Assembly: GCA_023425615.1 (NCBI GenBank) | Contig: JAFACJ010000181.1 | Span: 1 to 8,767, forward strand | From: Actinomycetes bacterium | GTDB taxonomy: Bacteria > Actinomycetota > Actinomycetes > Streptosporangiales > Streptosporangiaceae | Reading direction: 5' to 3' | Length of the DNA: 8,767 nucleotides | Part shown: piece by piece, positions 1-5,354 of the stretch | How the letters are laid out: every line of letters starts with the position of its first letter | Numbering within the stretch: the stretch's first letter is position 1 | Program-made: the position numbers and the translations under genes | Notes under the pieces: model-generated | What the model was told of the DNA's origin: nothing | Databases searched by the model: none | Seen by the model: the letters and a program-made list of their open reading frames with translations, nothing else

Positions 1-2
1 TC

Positions 3-671
3 ACGTTCAACGTCAAGGCGTTCAGCCTGCTGACCGGCCACCCCACCCGCGTCTCCGCGCTCTACAAGGACCTGCGCCCGGACACGGACAAGCGCAACGT
101 CTACCCGGACGACCTGCCCGCGCAGGCCTACGAGGAGGTCTGGACCCGGTTCCTGTCCGCCCTCGACCCGCTCGTCGAGGCCGGCAAGCTGGGCGCGCTG
201 CTGTTCCAGTTCCCGCCCTGGTTCACCATCAAGCGCGCCAACAAGCAGTACCTGCTGGAGGTGGCGCGGCGGTGCGCGCCGCTGCGCCCGGTCTTCGAGT
301 TCCGGCACGCCTCCTGGTTCGACGGCGACAACGCCGAGGAGACGCTCGGTTTCCTGCGCGAGCACGAGCTGCCGTTCGTCTGCGTGGACATGCCGCAGGG
401 ACACAAGTCGTCCATCCCCCCGGTGCTGGCGGCCACCGCGGACCTCGCGGTGGTCCGGTTCCACGGGCACAGCGACAAGTGGACCAGCAAGGACATCCAC
501 GAGAAGTTCGGCTACGACTACTCCGAGCGGGAGCTGCGCGACTGGGCGCCGAAGCTGCGCGAGCTGGCCGGCCAGGCCGGGCAGACGCACGTGCTGATGA
601 ACAACTGCTATCGGGATTTCGCTCAGCGGAATGGACAGCGGCTACAGGCCCTTCTAGCTGCGGAAACGTAG
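3..671 (+). CDS. DUF72 (YecE-like) family protein, 5' end outside window
   Basis: This is the C-terminal 222 residues of a DUF72/YecE family protein; the start lies before the window. The family has a TIM-barrel fold and no firmly established biochemical role. Visible family traits are the opening TFNVKAFSLLTGHP segment, the LLFQFPPWF segment about 65 residues later, the FEFRHASWF segment around window codon 100, the VVRFHGH segment and the closing LMNNCYRD motif. All codons up to about base 608 end almost only in G or C. The last ~20 codons (from the Tyr after NNC) use TAT, GAT, GCT, AAT, GGA, CTA, CTT and GAA, so the tail seems to have a different origin. I infer that it was supplied by the element that begins here, which keeps the host protein complete. 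It is the host gene flanking the element and not part of it. Confidence 0.9.
   Translation, partial: TFNVKAFSLLTGHPTRVSALYKDLRPDTDKRNVYPDDLPAQAYEEVWTRFLSALDPLVEAGKLGALLFQFPPWFTIKRANKQYLLEVARRCAPLRPVFEFRHASWFDGDNAEETLGFLREHELPFVCVDMPQGHKSSIPPVLAATADLAVVRFHGHSDKWTSKDIHEKFGYDYSERELRDWAPKLRELAGQAGQTHVLMNNCYRDFAQRNGQRLQALLAAET
590..671 (+). other. Candidate attL: integration junction in the 3' end of the DUF72 gene
   Basis: Codon usage changes abruptly near base 609, inside the conserved MNNCYRD motif, and a tyrosine integrase gene starts 57 bases after the stop. Many integrative elements recombine inside the 3' end of a gene and replace its tail with a near-synonymous copy. That would explain both the intact reading frame and the changed composition. 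The core would probably lie at or just before 609, where host and element sequences are identical. The partner site (attR) is not in this window, so the exact core cannot be set. Confidence 0.55.
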
Positions 672-687
672 GCTCCGCCAGCGGAGC
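672..687. repeat. 7-bp inverted repeat directly after the DUF72 stop
   Basis: GCTCCGC (672-678) and GCGGAGC (681-687) are perfect inverted copies separated by CA. The palindrome starts one base after the stop codon. It could be a terminator for the host gene or an integrase/excisionase arm site at the element end. There is no U-tract and the two-base loop is too tight for a normal RNA hairpin, so a DNA-binding palindrome is at least as likely. Confidence 0.4.
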
Positions 688-691
688 GGCC

Positions 692-727
692 TTGGTACAT
701 CGCTGCTGATGCCGATAGCTTCGGCTC
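692..727 (+). promoter_or_regulatory. Candidate leaderless promoter of the integrase gene
   Basis: TTGGTA (692-697) and TAGCTT (716-721) are separated by 18 bases. The -10-like box TAGCTT lies at -12 to -7 relative to the ATG at 728, so transcription would start on the A of the start codon. No Shine-Dalgarno sequence is present before 728. Together these suggest a leaderless mRNA, which is common in actinobacteria. A short inverted repeat GCCGA/TCGGC (711-715, 721-725) overlaps the box and might be an operator. Confidence 0.45.
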
Positions 728-1648
728 ATGCCGTACACCGTAGAGCCCGATTTCGACGCGCTGGCCGACTCCTGGGAGTTGAAGATGCGCGGCGACCAGC
801 TAGCCGAGAACACGATCAAGTCGTACTTGAGGGCGCTGCGCAGCCTGGTCGCGTCGCTGCCGCCGGGCACCGCTCCCGCTGAGGTCACCCGCGACGACAT
901 CCGGCGGTGGATCATCGCGACCCGCGAGCGGACGAGCAGTGGCACGGCCCGGAGCTGGTTCGCTGGCGTCAGGCACTTCTACAAGTTCTTGATCGAGGAG
1001 CAGGAGGCTGAGACCGACCCCACCGTCGGCATCAAGACGCCGCCACCGAATCAGCACGTGACGCCCGTGCTGTCGGATGATCAGGTGCGGGCGCTGCTGC
1101 GCACCGCCGCAGGCAACAGCTTCGTCGACCGGCGCGACGCAGCGATCATGTACGTCATGCTCGACAGCGGGCTTCGGCTGGCCGAGGTCGCAGGGCTAGC
1201 AATCGACGATGTAGACATCGCTAGCCGCACGATCCTCGTCACCAGCGGCAAGGGCACCGCCCGCAGCGGGCCTCGCCGCCGGATGGTCAGCGTCGGGATC
1301 AAGGCGGCGAGGGCGCTGGACCGCTACCTGCGGGCGCGGCGGCGGCACCCCTACGCCGAGACAACGCCGCTGTGGCTTGGCGATCGGGGGAGGCCCACGC
1401 TGTCGATCGACGGGGTGAAGGCGGCGTTGCAGCGGCGGGCCGCGCAGGCAGGCATCGGCCACTTTCACGCTCACATGACCCGGCACACGTGGGCGTCGAA
1501 CTTCCAGACGCAGGGCGGCAACGAGGTCGACATGATGACGGTGGCGGGCTGGCGCAGCCGCGCCATGGTCGCCCGGTACGCGCAGGCAACGGCGGCGGAG
1601 CGGGCGCGCGCGGCCAACGTGCGGCTTTCGCTTGGCGACCGCCTCTAG
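728..1648 (+). CDS. Tyrosine recombinase / phage-type integrase
   Basis: A 306-residue tyrosine site-specific recombinase. It cuts and joins the element's attachment sites through a covalent 3'-phosphotyrosyl intermediate. Residues ~8-95 form the SAM-like core-binding domain (SYLRALRSL, WFAGVRHFYKFL). Residues ~112-300 form the catalytic domain with the expected set: Arg150 in DSGLRLAEVAGL, Lys175 in the beta-hairpin, His249-x-x-Arg252 in HMTRHTWA, Trp275 in place of the usual second His, and nucleophile Tyr284 in VARYAQAT. Length is typical of small XerC/D-like integrases without a separate arm-binding domain. All catalytic residues are present, so it should be active. The start at 728 fits the domain boundary and a leaderless promoter; the next ATG (785) would cut into the first helix. 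It sits beside the host DUF72 junction, as expected for the integrase of an element inserted there. Confidence 0.95.
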   Translation: MPYTVEPDFDALADSWELKMRGDQLAENTIKSYLRALRSLVASLPPGTAPAEVTRDDIRRWIIATRERTSSGTARSWFAGVRHFYKFLIEEQEAETDPTVGIKTPPPNQHVTPVLSDDQVRALLRTAAGNSFVDRRDAAIMYVMLDSGLRLAEVAGLAIDDVDIASRTILVTSGKGTARSGPRRRMVSVGIKAARALDRYLRARRRHPYAETTPLWLGDRGRPTLSIDGVKAALQRRAAQAGIGHFHAHMTRHTWASNFQTQGGNEVDMMTVAGWRSRAMVARYAQATAAERARAANVRLSLGDRL

Positions 1649-1699
1649 TCCCGATGTAGGCTCGCCCGCAGTGCTGCATGAATCGCTAGTGGCTACAGG

Positions 1700-1725
1700 C
1701 GTCGACCGAGGTTGAAAGGTCGACG
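1700..1725 (+). promoter_or_regulatory. 8-bp inverted repeat covering the ribosome-binding region of the next gene
   Basis: CGTCGACC (1700-1707) and GGTCGACG (1718-1725) are perfect inverted repeats with a 10-base loop. The only Shine-Dalgarno-like sequence for the gene at 1731, GAAAGG (1714-1719), lies in the loop and the first two bases of the right arm. The site could be a repressor operator, or an RNA hairpin that limits translation. The core GTCGAC is itself a palindrome. Confidence 0.45.
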
Positions 1726-1730
1726 TCCCT

Positions 1731-2036
1731 ATGGGCGACAAAGATCCACATTCCGTCCAGCGGCTGTCGGGCCGCGCAGGCGGCTATGCGTCATGGGCCA
1801 ACACCGCCGACGCCGATATCCCGGCGCGGATGGCGGCTACCTGGCGCGGCAGGTCCGCCCGCTTCGAACGCGAGGTTGACCCCGACGGCACCATGGACCC
1901 CGCCGAGCGCGCCCGACGGGCACGGCAGGCCGAGGCCGCCTGCATGTCCCGGCTGGCGCTGCGGTCGGCGCAGGCGCGACGCGCGAAGGCTGCCGGGAAG
2001 CGGAAGCCCGACGCCGAGGGCGGGGCAGCCGCATGA
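1731..2036 (+). CDS. Small basic protein of unknown function, first gene of an operon
   Basis: A 101-residue charged protein without membrane segments or a signal peptide. The middle part (GGYASWANTADADIPARMAATWRGRSARFEREVDPDG) is followed by a long Arg/Ala/Glu-rich helix (residues ~55-90, AERARRARQAEAACMSRLALRSAQARRAKAA). The shape resembles small conserved hypothetical proteins in actinobacterial prophages and integrative elements, but I cannot assign a function. The basic helix suggests nucleic-acid or protein binding. Start ATG 1731 has GAAAGG at 1714-1719, about 11 bases upstream, inside an inverted repeat. The stop overlaps the next start as ATGA, so the two genes are translationally coupled. 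Confidence 0.75.
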   Translation: MGDKDPHSVQRLSGRAGGYASWANTADADIPARMAATWRGRSARFEREVDPDGTMDPAERARRARQAEAACMSRLALRSAQARRAKAAGKRKPDAEGGAAA

Positions 2037-2437
2037 CCGCCGTCGTGTACCGCGCCTATGACGCCAACGGCGAGCTGCTGTACATCGGCTCCACCGGGCG
2101 GTGGAAGGCGCGACAGCGGGCGCACGCCAAGCAGCCGTGGTACGGCGACGTCGCCCGCTGGGAGCTAGAGGAGCATCCGACGCGGGAGGCTGCGTACGCA
2201 GCGGAGGCTGCCGCCATCTCTGCTGAGCACCCGGCGTGGAACGTTCAGGGCATGAACTGTGACAACACATGCACCGCGCACCCGAGGTGCGCTGAACGGC
2301 GTGCCGAGTACGAACGCATGATCAAGGCTGTCGTAGACGCCGCCCCGCCGTTGACTCCCTGGCAGATCGAGCGCCTCCGGGCGCTGCTCCCCCCGATCAC
2401 ACAGCCGCAGGCACCCGACACGGGGCGGGCAGCATGA
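2033..2437 (+). CDS. GIY-YIG nuclease-domain protein with a Cys/His cluster
   Basis: A 134-residue protein whose first ~72 residues match the GIY-YIG endonuclease fold. The two signature strands are VVYRAY (Tyr6; the usual GIY is degenerate) and LLYIGST (Tyr17-Ile-Gly). Then come Arg27 and His31, the metal-ligand candidate Glu58 in the AAEAAAI helix, and the closing Asn70 in HPAWN. Family members make metal-dependent cuts in DNA; small phage versions include homing-type and host-takeover nucleases. After the domain lies C76-x3-C80-x2-H83-x2-C86, which could bind zinc, then a helical tail. It shares ATGA overlaps with both neighbours (2033-2036 and 2434-2437), so it is a fixed operon member and not a free-standing homing gene. 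The substrate is unknown. Confidence 0.8.
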   Translation: MTAVVYRAYDANGELLYIGSTGRWKARQRAHAKQPWYGDVARWELEEHPTREAAYAAEAAAISAEHPAWNVQGMNCDNTCTAHPRCAERRAEYERMIKAVVDAAPPLTPWQIERLRALLPPITQPQAPDTGRAA

Positions 2438-2898
2438 GTAGCCGCTCGTTCTCCATCGCGCGGCCATCCGCGACACCCGCCGATGATCTGCGCCGCGCCG
2501 CGTACCGGGTAGCCGACGCCGCCCGCCAGGTCGAGGACGCCATGGCGTACACACCCGCCACCGCCCCGGCATGGGCTGATCTGCGATGGGCGCACGCCCG
2601 CCTGTCGGCGGTGCTGCGCCTGGCACCCGACGCCGACAGCGGCCCGGTGCTGGCACCGCAGGACGTGCCGAAGCGCCCCGGTAGGCGGGCGCGGGAGACG
2701 GCGGAGATCACCCGCGATGCGTGGCCGATCGAGCTAGAGGCGGCGGGGTGGGCGTGCCTGGACGTGAAGTCGTGCCGCCGGTGGGTGCCGCCCGGATCGG
2801 ATGGCAGGCGCGCCGACCGGGTGACGCTGACGGAGGCGGGGGCCCTGCGCGGGCAGGCGGTACGGCCACAGCCGCCCGAACAGGAGGCGGCGGCATGA
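2434..2898 (+). CDS. Hypothetical protein, operon member
   Basis: A 154-residue protein that I do not recognise. The N-terminal third (residues ~15-65) is predicted helical from its Ala/Arg/Leu pattern (DDLRRAAYRVADAARQVEDAM and WADLRWAHARLSAVLRL). A basic linker (PKRPGRRARE) follows, then a compact C-terminal part with two Cys (GWACLDVKSCRRWVPPG). There is no signal peptide, membrane segment or catalytic motif that I can name. It is coupled by ATGA overlaps on both sides (2434-2437 and 2895-2898), so it is probably co-translated with the GIY-YIG and zinc-ribbon-like proteins. Codon bias (G/C third positions) supports it being real. Confidence 0.7.
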   Translation: MSSRSFSIARPSATPADDLRRAAYRVADAARQVEDAMAYTPATAPAWADLRWAHARLSAVLRLAPDADSGPVLAPQDVPKRPGRRARETAEITRDAWPIELEAAGWACLDVKSCRRWVPPGSDGRRADRVTLTEAGALRGQAVRPQPPEQEAAA

Positions 2899-3326
2899 GC
2901 GCCCGGTGGGACGCCGGATGGCAGCCGTACGCGCGGGCACAGCGGCCCGACCGGCGCGTCCAGTGCTACTTCTGCGGCGAGGCGACGGCGATCATCTCCG
3001 ACGGCGACAACCCCGAGGACACCGGGCGGGTCGAGGTGTACTGCCTGAACTCGCAGTGCGACGCCCGGGAGGTGACCGCGCTGGTCACCCGCGACGGGCA
3101 CGGGTGCGGCTGGCGGGCCGATGTGCAGGCGCTAGACGAGATCGACAAGACGCCTGAGATGCGGCAGGCCGACCGGGATCGGGCGGCACGCGGGCAGCGG
3201 TTCGTCAGTCTCGCCGAGATAGTCCACGACCTGGACGACCCGGAGCGGTACGTGAAGCAGGTCGCCCGCCGCACTGCCCGTGCACCGCTGCACGAGGCCC
3301 TCGGCTACGAGGAGCCCTCCCCATAG
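2895..3326 (+). CDS. Cys-rich zinc-ribbon-like protein, last gene of the operon
   Basis: A 143-residue protein of unknown function. Residues 24-55 hold C24-x2-C27 (CYFCGE) and C50-x4-C55 (CLNSQC), a plausible four-Cys zinc ribbon; a further Cys71 lies in GHGCGW. The C-terminal half is helical and charged (QADRDRAARGQRF, EIVHDLDDPERYVKQVARR). Such small zinc-ribbon proteins are common among phage DNA-metabolism genes, but nothing here fixes the partner or target. The frame is open much further upstream; I place the start at 2895 because it makes the same ATGA overlap used by the other genes of this operon, with AGGAGG at 2882-2887. A strong terminator-like hairpin begins 8 bases after its stop. 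Confidence 0.75.
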   Translation: MSARWDAGWQPYARAQRPDRRVQCYFCGEATAIISDGDNPEDTGRVEVYCLNSQCDAREVTALVTRDGHGCGWRADVQALDEIDKTPEMRQADRDRAARGQRFVSLAEIVHDLDDPERYVKQVARRTARAPLHEALGYEEPSP

Positions 3327-3333
3327 ACACCGC

Positions 3334-3364
3334 CGCCCTCCCGGATGACCAGGCCGGGAGGGCG
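3334..3364 (+). terminator. Factor-independent terminator-like hairpin
   Basis: CGCCCTCCCGG (3334-3344) pairs perfectly with CCGGGAGGGCG (3354-3364) across a 9-base loop. It sits just after the last gene of the 1731-3326 operon. There is no U-tract, as is usual for terminators in high-GC actinobacteria. Confidence 0.75.
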
Positions 3365-3511
3365 CGCGGAACACCAACAGCAGCGACCCCAAGCAGCAGC
3401 GGCTACCAACCAACTACACACAGCGGGCGTCACGTCCCAGCCTACCTACGCGACGCCCAAGACCAGGAGCCCGACAGGTAGGCGCGTGATGGGGACAAGG
3501 GGGGCTCCACT
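3365..3511 (+). promoter_or_regulatory. Intergenic leader of the replication operon with a 7-bp inverted repeat
   Basis: This stretch holds no convincing gene. CCTACCT (3441-3447) and AGGTAGG (3476-3482) are inverted copies 28 bases apart and could be a repressor or initiator site. The purine run AAGGGGGG (3497-3504), 7 bases before the GTG at 3512, is the ribosome-binding site. I could not find a clear -35/-10 pair. Confidence 0.4.
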
Positions 3512-4360
3512 GTGGGGTTCAAGCTGATCAACGAGCTGACGGCGTGGCTACCGACCGCGCCGCGCACCATCGGCGGATCAGAGCGCGCGGTGTTGTGGTC
3601 GATCGCCAACCGGGCGCGCGACGAGACGCGGGAAGCCTGGCAGAGCCCGACGTGGGATCTGGCCGCAGAAGCGGGCGTCGAACCCCGAGGGTTGGCGCGC
3701 ATCCTGACACGCCTTGCCGCAGCCGGGATCGAGGTGCGGGTACAGCGGGGCAGCGACGCCCGGGGTCGGCCGATCTACGCCCACCGAGGGGCGCAGACGA
3801 CGTACCGCCTACCGCCCCTGAATGGTGGTACCACAGTGCCGCCTAACGACCAGAAAGGGTGGCCCACAGGCCATCCTTTCGACGGCAGTAAGGGTGGCCC
3901 ACAGGCCAGCCAATCCGGGACGGAAAGGATGGCCCACAGGCCCGGAAAGGATGGCCCACAGGCCCAGAAGGGTGGCCCACAGGCCCGGAATGCATGGCCC
4001 ACAGGCCAGCCCTTGTCTTTAAGCCGTGATGGTTCTCCAAACCATCACGGCTCGGCGCGGATCGTGCCGCGCACCGCTGCGCGGCGCGGCACGCCCGGCC
4101 AACCCGAAAACCTCACCGCCGCCGAGCGGCGGTACGTGCTGTACGGCGGCCAGATGTTCGTCGATGCCCACCCGAAGCTGACGACCGACGAAGGCGAAGC
4201 CATCGCGCGGGCCTGGCTGGAATCCGAACACCGCTGGATCGCCAAGGGGAACCCTGCGCCCGAAGGTCACCTCGACCTCAAATTCCTGCGGGAAACGATC
4301 AACGAGATGGACCCCGACGACATCGAGGCGGAGCTAGCCGACGCCCTGGAAGGGAAATGA
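3512..4360 (+). CDS. Winged-helix replication-initiator-like protein containing an internal iteron array
   Basis: A 282-residue protein. Residues ~20-102 read as a winged-helix/HTH domain (SERAVLWSIANRA, a SPTWDLAAEAGVEPRGLARILTRLAAAGI recognition unit, and a wing ending in QTTYRLPPL), a layout common in phage replication initiators. Residues ~115-166 are a low-complexity Gly/Pro/Gln/His linker encoded by six identical 13-base DNA repeats. Residues ~198-282 form an acidic, helical C-terminal domain (ERRYVLYGG to DIEAELADALEGK). Start is GTG 3512 with a strong purine-rich RBS. I infer that it is the origin-binding initiator of the element, with its binding sites inside its own gene as in lambda O. 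No Rep-HUH or primase motif is visible. It is the first gene of a unit reaching 5261. It could also be a plain HTH regulator, but the internal repeats argue against that. Confidence 0.75.
   Translation: MGFKLINELTAWLPTAPRTIGGSERAVLWSIANRARDETREAWQSPTWDLAAEAGVEPRGLARILTRLAAAGIEVRVQRGSDARGRPIYAHRGAQTTYRLPPLNGGTTVPPNDQKGWPTGHPFDGSKGGPQASQSGTERMAHRPGKDGPQAQKGGPQARNAWPTGQPLSLSRDGSPNHHGSARIVPRTAARRGTPGQPENLTAAERRYVLYGGQMFVDAHPKLTTDEGEAIARAWLESEHRWIAKGNPAPEGHLDLKFLRETINEMDPDDIEAELADALEGK
3854..4007 (+). repeat. Six-copy iteron array, candidate replication origin
   Basis: The 13-mer TGGCCCACAGGCC occurs six times without a mismatch, at 3860, 3895, 3930, 3952, 3973 and 3995. Each copy is preceded by a related purine-rich hexamer (AAAGGG, TAAGGG, AAAGGA, AAAGGA, GAAGGG, AATGCA). 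Spacings between copies are 35, 35, 22, 21 and 22 bases, so the last four are about two helical turns apart and lie on one face. Relative to the reading frame the copies fall in phases 0, 2, 1, 2, 2 and 0, giving different peptides (GWPTG, GGPQA, MAHRP), so selection acts on the DNA. The core contains GGCC-CACA-GGCC. I saw no other copy in the window. Confidence 0.85.
4022..4052. repeat. Perfect 13-bp hairpin next to the iterons
   Basis: AGCCGTGATGGTT (4022-4034) and AACCATCACGGCT (4040-4052) are perfect inverted repeats with the 5-base loop CTCCA. It lies inside the coding region, 14 bases after the last iteron and just after a T-rich stretch (CTTGTCTTT, 4012-4020). It may be part of the origin, for example an extruded hairpin or priming signal. 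It has no terminator U-tract on either strand. Confidence 0.75.
4063..4093. repeat. Second hairpin (10-bp arms) beyond the iterons
   Basis: CGTGCCGCGC (4063-4072) and GCGCGGCACG (4084-4093) are perfect inverted repeats with an 11-base loop, 10 bases after the first hairpin. In GC-rich coding sequence such a repeat can arise by chance, but its place beside the iterons and the 13-bp hairpin suggests that it belongs to the same origin. Confidence 0.5.
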
Positions 4361-4362
4361 TC

Positions 4363-4860
4363 ATGTGCGACTACGACGGATGCCGCCCCGGCATCGTGCC
4401 CGAGGACGGCAGCATCACCGCGTTCACACCCGACGCCGCAGGCACCTACGCCGTCCAGTTCAGCGACGCCGGGGACACATGGCGGCGACCGCTGATCGGA
4501 TGGGCCACGATCTTCCGGCGCACCCGCCTCATGGACTTCGTTGATCCCTACCGGGGCACGCAGTCAGTACACCCGATGATCGTCAACGACGAGGGGGCGG
4601 CGGAGCTGGCGGCGCAGTACGCGCACCGCAGCGGCACCACACCCGATCCCGCCGACTGGCGGATCGTCAGCCGCGACACCCCCGGCGTCCAGGTACGCAA
4701 GGTGCCGTGCCCGGTGTGCCAGACCGACGCCTACTACTGCCCGAGCATTGACCGCTACGTGCACGCCGACGGCAGCGCCAACGACCCCTGCTGGCTGCAC
4801 ATGCTGCGTGGACTACCGACACCCGCACCCGCCGCGATCAACGCCGCGCAGGCCGCATGA
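4363..4860 (+). CDS. Hypothetical Cys-rich protein downstream of the initiator
   Basis: A 165-residue protein that I do not recognise. The N-terminal part is beta-rich (residues ~15-75, with TYAVQFSDAGDTWRRPLIGW). Residues 116-146 hold C116-x2-C119, Cys126, His134, Cys143 and His146, which could form a zinc site. The tail is Ala/Pro-rich. Two starts are possible: ATG 4357, which overlaps the previous stop (ATGA), and ATG 4363. I chose 4363 because the RBS AAGGGA (4350-4355) then lies 7 bases upstream instead of one base. The stop overlaps the next start (4857-4860). Its place directly after the initiator is where lambda-like phages keep a helicase loader, but nothing in this sequence supports that role. 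Confidence 0.7.
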   Translation: MCDYDGCRPGIVPEDGSITAFTPDAAGTYAVQFSDAGDTWRRPLIGWATIFRRTRLMDFVDPYRGTQSVHPMIVNDEGAAELAAQYAHRSGTTPDPADWRIVSRDTPGVQVRKVPCPVCQTDAYYCPSIDRYVHADGSANDPCWLHMLRGLPTPAPAAINAAQAA

Positions 4861-5261
4861 TGGCCACCGTCACCCTGACGAAGCTGTTCATCAACCACGC
4901 CGAAACCGGGGCAGCCATCGCCGCGCACAGCGCACCCGACCGCACCCGCCGCATCAGCACACCCGGCCAAGTGCTGCCCTACGGCGCAGGCACCCGCCGC
5001 CCCACCGCCGCACCCGCCATCCGCGACGACACCTACACCTTCACCCTCCGACTCATCCCGCCCCCCGACCTCGACACCCTCACCGCCTGGACCGAACAGC
5101 CCGTCCAAATCCGCAACGACCGAGGACTACTCCTCCACGCCGTCTACTTCGCCATCCACACAACCGACATCCGAGGCGAGAACCGCTACGACGCAACCAT
5201 CACCACCCACTCCATCGCCCCACCCAGCCACCGACCAATCGACCCACACGCAGTTTTTTGA
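4857..5261 (+). CDS. Hypothetical protein with atypical C/A-ending codons
   Basis: A 134-residue protein of unknown function with alternating hydrophobic and polar stretches that look beta-rich (VTLTKLFINH, DTYTFTLRLIPPPDLDTL, VQIRNDRGLLLHAVYFAIH, RYDATITTHSI). It has no Cys cluster, signal peptide or membrane segment. Start ATG 4857 overlaps the previous stop; ATG 4860 is equally possible. Unlike its neighbours, which favour G- or C-ended codons, this gene uses almost only C- and A-ended codons (ACC, CGA, CAA, GGA, CTA, CCA) and its coding strand is strikingly poor in G. This suggests separate acquisition. The frame ends GTT-TTT-TGA on a run of six T (5254-5259), which is rare in this window. 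Confidence 0.7.
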   Translation: MMATVTLTKLFINHAETGAAIAAHSAPDRTRRISTPGQVLPYGAGTRRPTAAPAIRDDTYTFTLRLIPPPDLDTLTAWTEQPVQIRNDRGLLLHAVYFAIHTTDIRGENRYDATITTHSIAPPSHRPIDPHAVF

Positions 5262-5277
5262 GATCCCACCCCGCTCA

Positions 5278-5314
5278 GGCCGCGCCTTGCCTGTTCATTT
5301 TTTTTATCGCGGCC
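5278..5314. terminator. T-rich inverted repeat at the end of the replication unit
   Basis: GGCCGCG (5278-5284) and CGCGGCC (5308-5314) are inverted repeats flanking a 23-base loop that contains a run of eight T (5298-5305). A smaller stem, AGGC-CGC-GCCT (5277-5287), precedes the T-run. This is the lowest-GC stretch of the window. It may end the 3512-5261 transcript, but the T-run is in the loop and not after the stem, so the terminator call is tentative; it could instead be part of a promoter or protein-binding site for the next gene. Confidence 0.4.
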
Positions 5315-5340
5315 GTAAGTCCATGCAGTTGATCCACAAC

Positions 5341-5354
5341 AGGAGGTTTTGATC
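5341..5354 (+). promoter_or_regulatory. Consensus Shine-Dalgarno AGGAGG that fixes the start at 5355
   Basis: AGGAGG (5341-5346) lies 8 bases before ATG 5355. It is the strongest ribosome-binding site in the window and favours 5355 over the in-frame TTG at 5349. It suggests high translation of the small protein that follows. Confidence 0.7.

Noticed and set aside
590..727. tRNA gene as the integration target
   Set aside because: No cloverleaf or CCA end is visible; the junction lies in a protein-coding gene.
229..945. 238-codon minus-strand open frame across the DUF72/integrase boundary
   Set aside because: Antisense to two recognised genes, low-complexity Arg/Ala/Ser product, no RBS.
3854..4007. 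CRISPR-like array
   Set aside because: The 13-base units with 8-22-base gaps are too short, the gaps are not uniform spacers, and the array lies inside an intact coding frame without cas genes.
4748..5332. 194-codon plus-strand open frame rich in His, Pro and Arg
   Set aside because: It is the shifted frame of the 4363 and 4857 genes; only its tail matters, as the -1 continuation discussed separately.
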